Shown in pieces: positions 34,282-47,166 of a stretch of 64,000 bases of DNA. A program made the position numbers and the translations under genes. Every line of letters starts with the position of its first letter. The stretch's first letter is position 1. Below the pieces are notes generated by a model that made no database searches, was not told where the DNA came from, and was given only the letters and a program-made list of their open reading frames with translations. This DNA comes from Pisolithus tinctorius (lineage: Eukaryota; Basidiomycota; Agaricomycetes; Boletales; Pisolithaceae), in the NCBI GenBank assembly GCA_024663395.1, contig JANFAH010000078.1:1-64000 (forward strand). Direction: 5' to 3'.

Positions 34282-37200
34282 TCACCTCCCCCATCCAGTG
34301 CTTCCAGCCCTTCCTCTCGGCCTCGACGACGCGCTCCACGATCTATCGCGCTCCCTGTCTAGCCTATCGCGATCCGCCGACGGTCCTCGAGGAATATACT
34401 GGGATCCCGAATACGGTCTCGGAGGTGGCGGTGGGTACGATGATTGGTTCATAGTTCCCCTGAGTGCACGTGGCCCGCTAGGCAATGGCCGGGAAAGAGC
34501 GTTGGTACCGACTGAAGAAGATGGTCCAGGACCTGGACCTGAACGCGGGGGTGGCGGTGGTGGTGGTCGCCGAGAAGACGACGGACCAGGGCTGTACCCT
34601 GGCGAGGGTGCGCGGGGCGCTTGAAACGATCGTGGTTGCGTCGGTGGCGTGTGTGAGCGGGGGACATACGATTTAGAGAACGCGGAACTAAGGATTTCTC
34701 CATCTTCATGAGAGACTCGACGAGACGCAGAACTCTGATAAGTAGCACGAGGATATTGACTTGGGTGAGAAGGTAAAGAGGCAGAAACGGAGGTGGCACG
34801 AGAGTTAGACGTGGAAGAGGTGGACATGGAACTGGAGTAGGGGCAGGAGTAGGAACAGGGACAAGGGAAGCAGAAGCAGAAGCACCGCTGTCAACATGGT
34901 TTGCTGAAGCCGCGAGGCTGTTCAATGGGGGGTGGGGGATCAGGTGCGAAGCTCACAACATCATGCATACGATCATTGCATCCGGTAGCTCCATTGGGTA
35001 GAGCGTCATCCCTAGCCTCAAACTTCTCCGCGGAAGCTTGATCAGCAACTGGACTACCTTTCGTCTGTGTCTGGATCACTTGACTTTCGTCCGGACGCGC
35101 AGCGGCGTAAGCGGTGGCAGTGGGGGGAGAAGATTGACATCCTTCCGTACTAACCCCTCTTTCCTGGCACGACCAAGGTTCGCTCGATGATGACGATTCC
35201 TGGCGATCAAGGTGCTGCTGAGAAATTTCGGGAGGTGCGACGTCATCTTGGTCCGTGCGGACGACATCCCCAGCTGCGTTCACAGCACTCAGGTCGTCAT
35301 CGCCGTTCAGGTCCACATCAGGCACAGTCACCGAAATTTGTGGGCCATCACGTTCACGTTCACCCGGGGCACTGGTAGCTTCTGCGGACTCAGCAACCGA
35401 GCTTCCGCTTTCGTCCCCTACTGGCCCTGGCTGGGTGGCAGCGCCAAATATGCGGAGGGACTAGCCGGAGATAGCACACTCTTGGCCGCCATTTCCTCTT
35501 CGCGCTGCTTCTTTTTCCGCAGGACGAAGTCCTTGAGTGACATCTTGACCTTGGGAGGCGGGGGGGTGAGGGTACTCGTGCAGGCTGCGATGGCTCAGGC
35601 TCAGGCTCAGAGTGGTGTGGTGTAGGTGTATGTGGGGTTGGGGTTCCGCGCAGAGTGTCTCCGGTTCCATCGGAACGTCCACCGGTTGAGGTGACTGGTC
35701 TGAAAGGGGTTGTTCATGACGTGACCCCGATTCAAATGGCGGGATTGATGGAGCGTCAGTGCAGGGAGACGTATCACCAGACTGATGCGTGGGACGTTGG
35801 TCACCGTGGGAGTTTTCCAACCGGGGTGATAGTGGTCAGAAGAACATGCCGACGTAACACGCTGTTCATCCGACACTCCCCTGACACGTCCACATCAACA
35901 TCCATCGCCTCGTTCACCTCCCGAGACTCGTTTCCTCCGGTGTCGGCGCATCAGCGTTTACACCATCAAGCCCGTCCACACCCCCTACAATATCGACCTC
36001 GTCTTCAACGTTCCGCAGCACGTTAACATGGACATCGTTCCCGTTTGTCAACGACGGTAATCCGCCAAGAACTTCAGGGGACACAAACCGGACACGGTGT
36101 GTTTCAGTGCTGGAGGAACGCCAATTAACATCTGCCTGCGAGTCTTGCACCAGCGAGGAGGGGGAGCAGTCGTCAGTTTGCACAGCGGGCGGTATCGTAC
36201 CATCACAGTGCGACCGTGCTTCCGAGCGTGAGGAAGAGGGCATGCTGGTGGGAGTAGACGGTGATGGCTGATCTACCGTCGATCGCTCTGACGAAACAGA
36301 ACTGAGCGACAGAACCGGTCCGTTTTGTGATATCGTAGCGCCACCATCAGGCGAGAACAGCGAAAGCTTCGAGAAGGGTACAGAGGGTGACATACTTGCC
36401 AGCGTGTGCGGATACAATTGCTGCTGCTGGTACTGAGGCTGAGGTGGCGTGGGCTGTGAAAGCTGCACCGCTGATACTGGTGTAAGATGAAGTTCACTAT
36501 GTGTCTGCGGGGAACTCGTCGTACGCGATGGCATCCATCGTGGAGGTATACGCGGTGGATCTGGCACGTTCTTCGCGGTCGTATTACTCGGCTGATGAGG
36601 CGAAGAACTTCGAGGGTGCGGGAAGGCTTGAGAATGCGCATGCGCGAGGGAGGATATCGTTGTGGGATCCAGTGATGCCGGCATTGGCGGGGGTGGCATC
36701 TGACGAGTATCTGAAAGAATAAACGGGGTGAAAATGAGTTACCAGTCATGATCAACACGTTAGGCAATGAAAACTCACCATCCGTCGTATCCTCTCCCTC
36801 CGTCTCCGTATCAAACTCTGTTTCCATTGCACTCGTCCCATCCACTTCATGCCCTGCTTTTCCGTGGCTAGAGGTAGATATCGGACTCTCGGCGTTCGTG
36901 ATTGTTGGGCTCCGTGACGGCCCCGGTTGTTGTGACCACGGCTTACGCATGCGCGGTGGAAGAACATGTTCCTCGCCAGGAGGACCGTCGTCTGCGGGAG
37001 GAGAGCAAACACAGTCAGCAAGACTGGCCCAAAACGTAAAAGCCGCGTCACTGAGCACACGACTGACCTATGCAATCCACCTCTCCGTTCCGCTCCGCCT
37101 TGGCCCCACTTGTACGCTGGCTCCTGCCTCCACCATTTCCAACCACATCCACGTACACGTCCTCATCCTCTCCTCCAAGTCCCGCCGACCATCCCAGACT

Positions 37201-40194
37201 CGAAGGTACGACTTCGACGCCACACCACCCTCCACTCATCGGCGCCCTCTCGCGCGTCCTAAATCCCCGCTGGACACCTACAAGCGGACCCAAATCCACA
37301 TGTCTGGTCTTCTCTGCATTGGTCCCGTCCTTCGCCTTCTTCCGACGTTTGCGATGCGATGATGGGTTGTTGATCGAGTTCGCTCCATTGGTGCTTGGGC
37401 CCTTGCAGTTGACAGTAACACCGATGCCATCAGCTCCATTCATCCCTCTCGCACCGGATTCTCCCTCGGAATCCGTAGCCTCCAAATCAACAATCACATC
37501 CTCCCCTTCTCCTTCCCTCCCATGTCCAACGTTCATCATTCTTCCATTGCAGTCACCACCACCTTCCTCTTCTTCCTGATCATCAGTCTCCCACTCCGAT
37601 CCAGAGGCTTCACCTCCAGGCCAAGGCCACCTCCCTTCCGCAACTCTTTCCATCACGCGTACTGCACAATCCCGCGTTGACGAGCCACATGCACATGTTG
37701 TGAACGTACTGCTAAGCGCATGAAGAATGGAGGTGCATTGGGCGCGAAGATAGTGCAGATGGGCTGGGCTATGGGTACGCGGAGCGGGTACGGTTCGGGA
37801 AGTATCCATGGGGTCACATCCGTTGGGTGCAATAGAAAGAGTGGAAAGGAACATCGTCAGCGCCAGACAAAACAGGTCAGCAAGGAAGAAAGTATGGGAA
37901 AAAGATGAACTCACCCAAACATTCCAGGACTCTCAATTAGAGCCGGCAGCATGTGCACCGCATGTCCATCGTCCCATTCCCACCCTAACACGATTTCCTC
38001 GTCCGCTCTCAAGTCTCTCAGGGCAAATAACCCAAACGATAACGTTGTCGAATCTTCGTTGTCAGAGGAAGTGTCGGATGGGGACGGAGGTGGAGGAGGG
38101 GCATCGGAGTCGTCCTCGGTGGGGGAATGTATAGCCCCATTGCCGTTCGTTGTGGTGCTCGTGGTTGACGTGCAGCCATCTCGGTGTCGACGGGCTTTCT
38201 GTTCGTTATCGCTTTCTCTGTCCCCACCTTCTCCTTTTTTCTTCCTTCGTCTCCCACCACCACATATCACAGGCCTGACCACCGCGTTTGGCCAGCACCC
38301 GCATCGTGCCCATCTCCCTTTGCCAAGACTTTCGTCTGCTGCGGGAGTGGCAGCGGCACATTTTCCCTTCTGTCCCCCTGCTTCTCTCTCCTCGGACCCA
38401 TTCGTGCTCTCCGCTCTTTTCCCTTTGTTGTGCACATTTAATGTCGTCCCACGCCCACCGAGTTCGCGCGCATCTACACCCACACACCAACCTCCACCCA
38501 CTAATCTCACCTGTGGCTTCCCCATCCCCAAGTGCGCATACCCATTCAGTGGATCAGCGAGGTACGCCGAAGAAGGAAGGATAGTGGCTGTGTAGGGACT
38601 CAGGAGCGTGTTGGAAGGGATGGCGATAGTGTCGTTGTTCCTGGAGCTGTCAGTAGGTCCATGTGAAGCGGTTCCTAATGCGGTACCCGATGCTGATGCC
38701 GACCCAGACATTATTGACGATTGTGGCAGACGCGCTGTTGGTCCCACGAACAACTTCGGCGAAGGCGGACGCAACAGATGCGGGGGTGTATGCCCAGAAT
38801 TCACTCCGTTGCCACCTACATGCGAGCACAAGTATGAGGAGGGTGAAGCATCGGAAGGACAGGTTTTTAGCACAGTTGGTGGGAGCATCACGTCGATGCC
38901 GTCGTCGACAATGACAGGGGTGGTGTTATCGAGTGGGGACATGGAGTATCCGTGTCGGTCCTTGTACCTAGACCAGAATGTGTTTACCTGAGAAAAAAGG
39001 AGGGATGATGAGAGAACGTACCCTTGACTATCGACACGGACATAGCCTCCATCAATGTAAGTCCTGGGTGGTACGACTGGAATGGGCGGGTTAAGAGCTG
39101 TTACGCCCCTCCATGCCTTCGCTACTTTCAACAGTTGAGCATGCGTCGAAGGATGAGAGTAGGCGTCCGGCGGGAACACATCGGTAATACGTGAGCTGGA
39201 AGTGGAACTGACGATAGTTGTGTGAGACAATCAAGCAAGAATATCCAAATGAAAACGAGACCTACGGTTGAGATATGCGGGACGAACTTGGGTGGGCAGT
39301 GTCGGGGCCTGTAGGAGGGTTGGCATTTAGCGCGGCCAACGCATTGGCCGAGCTCGATGGACCCGCTGGATTCAAGATCGATGCTCGTCTCCTCTTCTTA
39401 GTTGCGTTTGGGGCAGTACTATCTGTGGCAAGCGTAGTAATGCCACTCGATCGTCGCGGTTTTTTCTCCATTCCTGGACTGGTTCTACGTCGGGAACCCG
39501 GTTTTCGAGGCTGGTCTTCCCCGGGGACACTATCCAGATGTGGCACGTTTCCATTGGGCCCGTTTCTCATCTTCAGGGTTTTCAGTCGCTTGCGTTGTAG
39601 TTTAACGGCTCTCTCTCTCTGCTCCTCGTCGATACTGCCACCCTGACATACCCAACACCGCCATTCCTCTGGTACGCCCCCCTCGACGATGCCGAAACAG
39701 GCAGCATGACACCACCGTGAGCAGACGTCGCATGCGATCGAGAACCCGTCATCGTAGGTGAATCCGCAGATGCAGGAGATGTCATCTGCGTCTGTAGACG
39801 GTGGTGGATCTGGGTGTGTGTGGTTTGAGTGGGGTGGATGAGACGAGAGCGGGGATGCGCCGTGGGATGGTCGGTGAGACGGTAGTGAAGGAGAGCGGAA
39901 AGTGGTCTGCGAGAGAAGAGATGGGTGGGGCGAAGTGAGAGGTGGGTGAGAGAACGTCGTCGTCGGTGAAGGCGTCGTCAACAGTGGACTTGCCAGTTTC
40001 GTCGGATGAGACTTGGCGACGTTGCTCGGAGACGGCTGCTTTCGCTTGAGCGGTATCAACGAGGGCGGTACGGTATGGTGTCCATGTCCATGGTGGGATG
40101 GGGTGCCACTGTGAGCGTCAAAGACCTGAATGTGGTGGTTGAGAGGAGAGAGTCCGAGCAGACCCAGGGCAGCCTCTGTCGCATCGCTGTTCAT
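34282..40194 (-). CDS. PHD finger and SET domain protein, Set3-like
   Basis: Probably a nuclear chromatin protein, the counterpart of the scaffold of the fungal Set3 histone deacetylase complex. ATG at 40194 begins MNSDATEAALGLLGLSPL. A Ser/Pro/His-rich segment precedes the PHD finger (CICGFTYDDGFSIACDVCSR, WCHAACFGIV, EEWRCWVC; about residues 139-185). After an intron (about 39,200-39,260) the SET-like domain runs through 37,911-39,230, with YLADPLNGYAHLGMGKPQVR and VGVDARELGGRG, a long insert, GRWARCGCWPNAVVRPVICG, FGLFALRDLRADEEIVLGWE and WDDGHAVHMLPALI. The Ser/Pro-rich tail (34,282-37,914) has several frame changes that fit introns, and a basic block VKMSLKDFVLRKKKQREEE near 35,500. In the Set3 class the SET fold usually lacks methyltransferase activity. 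Exon borders in the tail are approximate. Confidence 0.8.
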
Positions 40195-42239
40195 CACACG
40201 TCAAGGTAGCCAGCTAGCGGTTCAATACGAGCTCGTCGTCGTTGTGTTGGTCGTCCTCGTCCCCGTCGTTGTCGTTGATGATTTGGTTGTTCTTTTTTTC
40301 TTCGTCGCCTTTTTCTCCCCTTCTCTTTTGTTTCGATTTGGTTGGAGGCCCTCGTATCCAGACCTCCACCGGCATTTCACTCGGATGAGTTCGTTAGAGT
40401 GAGAAAAAGAAGTGAAACCGAGTTGCAACTGGTAGAGTTGCCCCCCCTTCCTGACCGGACTGGTCGAGTGTCTGTTCCCTCACATGGCTCACCACCCTGA
40501 CACCAAAACACATCACAACAACATCCTTGCATCCACACCCCGACGACAACGATGACGACGCATTTCCATCCAAGCCAAGACGGAAACGGGGCACCCTGGA
40601 TAGTTCGGATCATCCAGTGGGGCCACTACGCTTGCAGATAACGCCCATGCTTGTTTCACTATCGCCATCCAATTCATCACCGGCTGACTGGCATGTGGCT
40701 ACTCGATCGCAGACAATCCCGTCTTCGAACCCCAGAACATTCCCTGCGCAGTTCACCGTTAGGCGGACCCATCCATGTTCCCCGAACAGATCGAAAACAC
40801 CGCACAGTGGATTTCTGCCGCTACACATCCACAGTCAACCATATCCGGCGTTTCTGGTCGTGTTTATTCGACATATACTTGTACCACCCCAAGGACTACG
40901 CCTTCGTGCTGAAAGTACTTTGTCGCATCGATAGAAGGTCGCCGTACCGAGTGTCACCCCGCAGTGGAACGCTCCGTCGTAGTAATCCCTCCGTCACTTT
41001 GCAACGCTATGTGGTGTAGGTGTCCAGAGTTTGCGAGTCGCCTAGTGTTCACTAGCCTCGGCCCAGACCATTGCGCGCGTAGTTCACCGTCTCGTGTAAC
41101 GTAGGCGGATCATGCTAAACCATACATGCATTTGATCCACAGGGCACGGTGGTGTGTGCAGGCTATGTAGGCCATCTCTGTCAGTCGACGTACGAAGCGT
41201 AAAAACATTGTCATCATCTCAAGTTCCAGTTACGAATTGGGACACGTTTTGTAGTTGTTCAACTACTTGAATACGCCCATACTACCCAAAGCGCTGTAGT
41301 TGCCTATCCTTGTTTTTTTAAGGTCGAGTTGATCGATAGGAGGTTCTTGTGCATCCATTTGATCTTCCCCTCGGCGCTGTCTATTTTTCAAAAATGTGGG
41401 CCCCTGATGGTCGTGTCCTCACTTTCCCCCGATTTCAGCAACTGCGAACACGGTGCAAAACATATTCCTGGTCTGAAAACTGTTTGGTTCCCGAGTTTTC
41501 GCTGGACTGAGATGACCAGGCTGTCTGTTTTTGGAAGTAATCTTATGGTGAACGTCGTACTTAATGTCGTGCTTGAATCATGGCGAGCAATATTGATCAG
41601 GGTACTCAGGTGCAAACGCACATGGACAGTGGCACGCGCCACTTGGTGGTTGACATTACAGACGAGGTCGGTTCTCGTGGTTTCCTACGAGTTTCGATGG
41701 GACTCGCCCTCAGTACCGTGCCATCCCCATCACTGGGGTCATTGTCCACTTCCTCGGTAATATTCACAGGGTCTGGTCATGCAGGGGATGCCGCAATCGC
41801 TCTCCACCACGAAGTGTATCCCCACCAAGAAGGAAGTCTATAAATTCTGCCCCAAGTGCCAATTGTTCTCTTATGACTTGCGTCCACTCCTGCTCATCTG
41901 CATACCCTCATGGATATCACTATCCCCATGTCGACAGCAATCTCACACTCGCCACCGTCTCACCTTCCCACGTCCACATCAATAACTTTGATTAACACAA
42001 AGCCACTGGTCAACCCAGAAATGTTCAATGACTGTCAGATTATCTTCCTCTACATCGAAAATAGGCATTCTACTGTACATGTCATCTGCCATGTAAAAAG
42101 TCCCTACTGTTGCTACTTGTAGAGTCCGGGAGTGCCTAGAGGGCCTTCTTCCTGTTATAGAAATGTCACCACAATGTGACCATGTGCCAGGGTGTGTGCT
42201 ATGCAGCACTGAATGTGAACTTCCATCTTTGCACATCCA
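40195..42239. other. Divergent intergenic region
   Basis: It lies between the start of the minus-strand PHD-SET gene and the start of the plus-strand NTPase gene, so it should hold both promoters. Trinucleotide-rich GTC/GTT runs occur near 40,220-40,310. Open frames such as 40,527-40,934 and 41,329-41,843 (plus) have no recognised domain. Confidence 0.45.
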
Positions 42240-45200
42240 ATGCCTTTTTCTCAGGACTTGCTTTCAGATTTCAAGGGAACATCACAAGTGGAAGAAAATG
42301 ACTTCGTAATTTTGTGAGTGACGACCAGCACCTCCTTGTCTATCTCTCTAGCATTGGTCTGACTAACCTTGTTCCCGCTTGTTTCCTAGTGTTGTCGGCC
42401 CTTTCGGGTCAGGAAAGACCTGGGTACGTAGCTTGACATGTTGATATGCCCATCATTAATGATGTCTCACTGACTGCTTAGTTTACCAGAACATTTTGCC
42501 AAAATGACGATGTACAAGTTGGCAGGGAGAGCGAAAAAATTTGCACTAAATATGTGCAAGCACTCAGGTGCAATTTTGGAAGTGATCTGAACAGCGTCGT
42601 AGTTGTGGATACGCCGTCCTTCCACACCGATGTCGAAGGTTTCGATCCGGAACGTGTCATGACCAACTGGATAAGATCGAGGTATGTAAGTCCAACGAGT
42701 GCATCTTCATGCCCTTTAAAGTACTGCTCCAGGTTTAACAAGCATTGCTGTGGTTCCGCAATCCTCTTTCTCCATTGCCTCTTCTGGGATCCGGGACATG
42801 AAGACGTGCTCATGACGCGGCATCTCGAGGCGCTCGCGAGCGCCTTTTCCAGGGAGTTCACTCCCCCGTCACGCGTTTATGTCTTGCCGACGAAGGCACC
42901 AGCCATTATCCTTAAGCAAAAAACGGTGGATATGCGGTTGTCAGAACTAGAGAGCATGGTAGTGTCTTTGAATGGGGGTAACAATTGGCAAGTGTCGATG
43001 CTCCCGGAGGTGTTCACGGGTCGGCCGGAAGCAGCAGCAAGTGTGGTGCAGTCCATCATCAACGATATGACGAACGACAAGGTACATTACTCCAGCGCAC
43101 TTATCCATCTGACACAATAACTGTATCCCCCGTTCCAATATAGGCTGGCGGAATTATCATCCCTTCGAGAACTAGTTTAAGGCACAACTACCCAGATAGC
43201 TGTCCTACTGCCAACTATCCTGCTGGTCCCATTCGCGAACATTCCAGGAAAGAGACGAGCGACTACTCAGGCAAGATGATCAGATCCAAGCGCGCTGCAT
43301 TACAATCCATTCCGCCAGGACACCCACAACGCCTCTCAGCTCTCGTCGACCTAGGCAATCTTCTTAATGAACAGCTCAGGAAACAGGGGCAGCAAGGAGA
43401 TTTAGGCGAAGTAATTGCCCTCAAGCGAGCTGCCCTTGAACTCATCCCCTTGGATGCCCCAGATCGTATTGCAGCTCTAGCTGAACTCACTAATCTCGTC
43501 TCCCGACGGTTCCGTGAGGATCCAGAATTGGATGAGATTGTCGTGCTCCATCGGATTGCGTTGGAACTCACTCCCCCGGGACATCCAGATCGCCGTTCAG
43601 CTCTCATCAATCTGGCGATACCCTTTTTGAGCGGTTCAAAAAGGGCGGCTGAAAGCAGATTTGGACGAAATTATTACGCTTAGGCGGGCTGCAATGGAAC
43701 TCACTCCACTTGGATCCCAAGATTACTACGCAACACTCACCAACTTTGCTGACTTCCTCTGTAAAGGGTTCGACGAGGGAGGGTGGGATGTAGAGCTAGA
43801 CAAGATTATTGCCCTCCGTCGGGACGCACTGGAACTCACGCCCCCGGGCCACCTGCAACGCCGCTCAGCTCTGGTCAACCTGGCTGATCCGCTCTCTCAA
43901 CGGTTCAAAAGGGATGGGATGAAGGCAGATTTGGATATGGCCATATCGCTCAAGCGGGCTGCATTGGAACTCACCCCTCTTGAAGACCTAGACCGCTATT
44001 CAGCTCTCATTGATCTCGCCGACCTCCTCTCTCGACGGTTTGGCAAGGAAGCTGCACTCGACGAGATCGTCACACTTCGACGAGCTGCCCTAGACCTCAC
44101 TCCCAAGGGACATTCTCAGCGTCGCTCCGCTCTCGTTAACGTGGCTGATCCACTTTCTGAACGATCCAGGAAGGGGGGAAAGAAGGTTGATTTGGACGAG
44201 ACCATTAGCCTCCAGAAAGCTGCGTTGGGATCCATGCCCTCGGGGTCCTTGGAGCGACGTTCAATTCTCGCTCGACTCAGCGATCACCTTTGCCAGCGGT
44301 TCAAGAGGGATGGTACTATCTCAGATTTGGCGGAAGTCATCGCACTCCAACGTGCTGTGTTGGAATTGACTCCCGAGGGTCCCGATCGCCGCTTGGCTCT
44401 CATCGATCTCATTGACCGCTTGTGGGACAGGTTCAGAATTGAAGGGGGGAAGGAAGATTTGGACGAGATGATCTCATTCCAACGAGCGGTATTGGAAAGC
44501 ACTCCATCGGATCATCCAGATCACCGCTCGGCTCTCATCGACCTAGCTTCTCTCCTCTCTCAGCGGTTCAGCAAGGAAAAGATGAAATCTGATTTAGATC
44601 TGATTATCTCGCTCTGGCGGAATGTGCAGGAGCTAACTCCCCGGAAGACCCGGGTCATCTTTCAGCTCTCAGCTATCTCGCTGATCTTCTTGAAACGCGG
44701 TTTGGGGAGGTGGCGCCGCGGAAGATTTGGACGAGATCATCCCACTCACACGAAATCTATTGGACTCCACGCCCTCGGGAGACCCAAAGAGACGACCGAT
44801 CCTCCTCAAGCTCGCTCATTACCTTAGTGTGCGATTCAAGTTACAAGGCTCCACGGCAGATTTGACGGAAATCATCCTCATCCAACGTGTCGTTCTGAGG
44901 GCTACCCCCCCTGAACACCCGGATCGCTTCAGAACCTAGTCAATCTGGCTGACTGCCTTTCTGACCGGTTTAAGAGGGAGGAGACAAGGTAGACTTGGAT
45001 AAGATCATCACCCTCAGACGAGCGGCATTGGAATGTATACCCTCCGGAGATGCAAGACGACGGTCGATACTCGTAAACCTCAGTGATTGCATTTATCTGC
45101 GATTTAAGAGAGAGAGTTCTATGGATGATTTGACGGAAACCGTCGCACTTCGACGTGCTGTGCTGGAGGTCACTGACCCTGGACACCCAGATCGCTGTTC

Positions 45201-47166
45201 AGCTCTTCTTAACTGCGCTGCGTCTCTTTCTGAACGGTTTGAGCAGGAAGGAGCGAAAGCGGATTTAGATGAAGTCGTTACGCTCCGCCGAGCTGCGTTA
45301 GATAGCGTAACCGAGGATGACCCAAGGCGACAACAAATTCTTGCCAACCTTGATGATTGCCTTTATGAACGCTTCAGGAGGGAGGGTGCGGTGGCAGACA
45401 TAGAGGAGATCGTAACTCTCCGTTGGGCTGCGTTAGAACGCACGCCCCTGTCCCAACAATGCAGACCTCTTCTTAACCTTGCTGGCGGCCTTCACGAAAA
45501 ATTCCAGAAACTGGGCGCGGCGACCGACATAGAGGAAGCGATCAAGCTTGGACGTGCCGCGTTAGCACTCTATCACCCGGGGCACCCAGACTACACACTA
45601 TCTCGGGACTGTCTTACGAGTTACCTTACAGCAAAGATCAGAAAACGGGGTCCTAGACTTCCCGTAGCGGGGACCAGTACCTCAAGCTCTAGTCGCCACC
45701 ATCTGAAACAATTAATAAGGAAAATTGTCTCTGAAACACTCGGAAACATGCCATTACGACTGTTGCATACCACGACCGGCATCCTGTGTAATCGAGATGC
45801 GCAGCTATCCCATTTCGAAGCTAGTCCTCAATACGGCCAACTACTTTCGTCAATATCTACGCTTGATGGCCAGCTACGTGAAACGCGGATCCGCGATACA
45901 GTCATCAATTTCTTTCGATATGTCATGCTTTCCCACAGGTGGGAGAGCAGCGAACCATTACTACGTGACGTTGAAGGCAAGAACGTTATGACTTGAGTGG
46001 TACAGAGTGTCTGGTCAAGCTCCAAGAGTTTTGTCTTTGTGCTTTCGGACGTGGTTTCCTATGGGCATGGAGCGACACTTGTTGCATCGACAAAGATAGC
46101 AGCGCCGAACTTCAAGAGGCCATTGGCTCCATGTTTTCATGGTATCGTCGGTCCTCCCTGACGCTCGTGTACCTGTCCGACGTCTCCAACCCCTGTTCGC
46201 TTGTAGACAGTATCTGGTTCAAGCGAGGTTGGACTCTGCAAGAGTTACTGGCTTCGCCCACCATATTGTTCTATACACAGGACTGGTCGCTCTGCATGAA
46301 TCGTGAAGTGGCAAATCACAAAGCGGATCCCACTATGCTTGCAGAGCTTCAGAAGGCAACTGGAATAGCAGAGTGGCATCTTGTGAATTTCTACCCAGGC
46401 ATGGACGAAGCACGATCGAGGCTTCAGTGGGCATCGAGCCGACGTACCACTCGGCCAGAAGATGTCGCGTATTCTCTTTTTGGTATTTTCAGGCTGCACT
46501 TACCAGTCCTTTATGGCGAATCTGCGGAGAACGCGCTTGGACGTTTGCTAGCGGAAATTATATCACGTTCTGGAGACATTTCGGTCTTGGATTGGGTCGG
46601 GGAGGCGTCCTCTATCCATAGCTGTTTTCCTGCCGATCTCGCGCCATACCAGACATTACCCTGTGTACCAGCAACTACCACGATACCAGTGGACGGATGG
46701 CCTCGACCTTGAAAAGGCGCGGAAGTTGTACAGTTCCCTTGCGAAGTTACCGCGTGCGCGGTTTGTCAATCAGAGGCTTACGCTGCCCTGCATCGCCCAC
46801 TGGGTCACGACGGTCAAACCGCTTCACACTGGTTCTACCAGCCCCTCGTGTTGCGTGTATGAGATTCACGCACCACACCTGCGGCCCATCGAGGTCACAC
46901 TGTCCGTCAATCTTGAGGAAACGTCTGGATCATATGTCCTCGTTCGTCCTTGGCATCCAAAATGGCTTGAAGCACAGGTGGACAGTGACATAGATGCTCC
47001 GTGGAAGTTATTGGAACAACTCGAGCAGCCATTCAATGCACTCCTGCTAAGGCGGCTGCCTCATAACGAGTATGAGAGAATCGCAAGTGATTCTGAAATT
47101 GTGGCTTGCGTCCAAGACCTGGATAGTATCCTAGACAGTGAAGTGCTGGTTCCGGAAATCGTATGA
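42240..47166 (+). CDS. P-loop NTPase - TPR array - HET domain fusion (NLR-like)
   Basis: ATG at 42240 gives MPFSQDLLSDFKGTSQVEEN. A small exon carries the Walker A/G1 motif VVGPFGSGKTW, followed after a second intron by VVVVDTPSFHTD (G3/Walker B-like) and VYVLPTKAPA (G4-like): a GTPase-like fold. From 43,276 to about 45,620 there are about 17 repeats with a period of about 132 nt (44 aa) and the pattern DLDEII.LRRAALELTPPGHP.R.SAL..LAD.LS.RF: TPR-like. A HET domain follows, with YVMLSHRWES, WSDTCCIDKDSS and FKRGWTLQELLASP. A conserved C-terminal block (LEKARKLYSSLAKLPRARFV to SEVLVPEIV) ends at 47,166. HET proteins trigger cell death on heterokaryon incompatibility. Single-base shifts are needed near 43,613, 43,650, 44,640, 44,706, 44,935, 44,985, 45,985 and 46,690, so this is a decaying gene or has sequence errors. 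Confidence 0.75.

Noticed and set aside
34235..37600. Long plus-strand frames opposite the PHD-SET gene
   Set aside because: They are antisense shadows of the Ser/Pro-rich, high-GC coding tail. No domain was seen.
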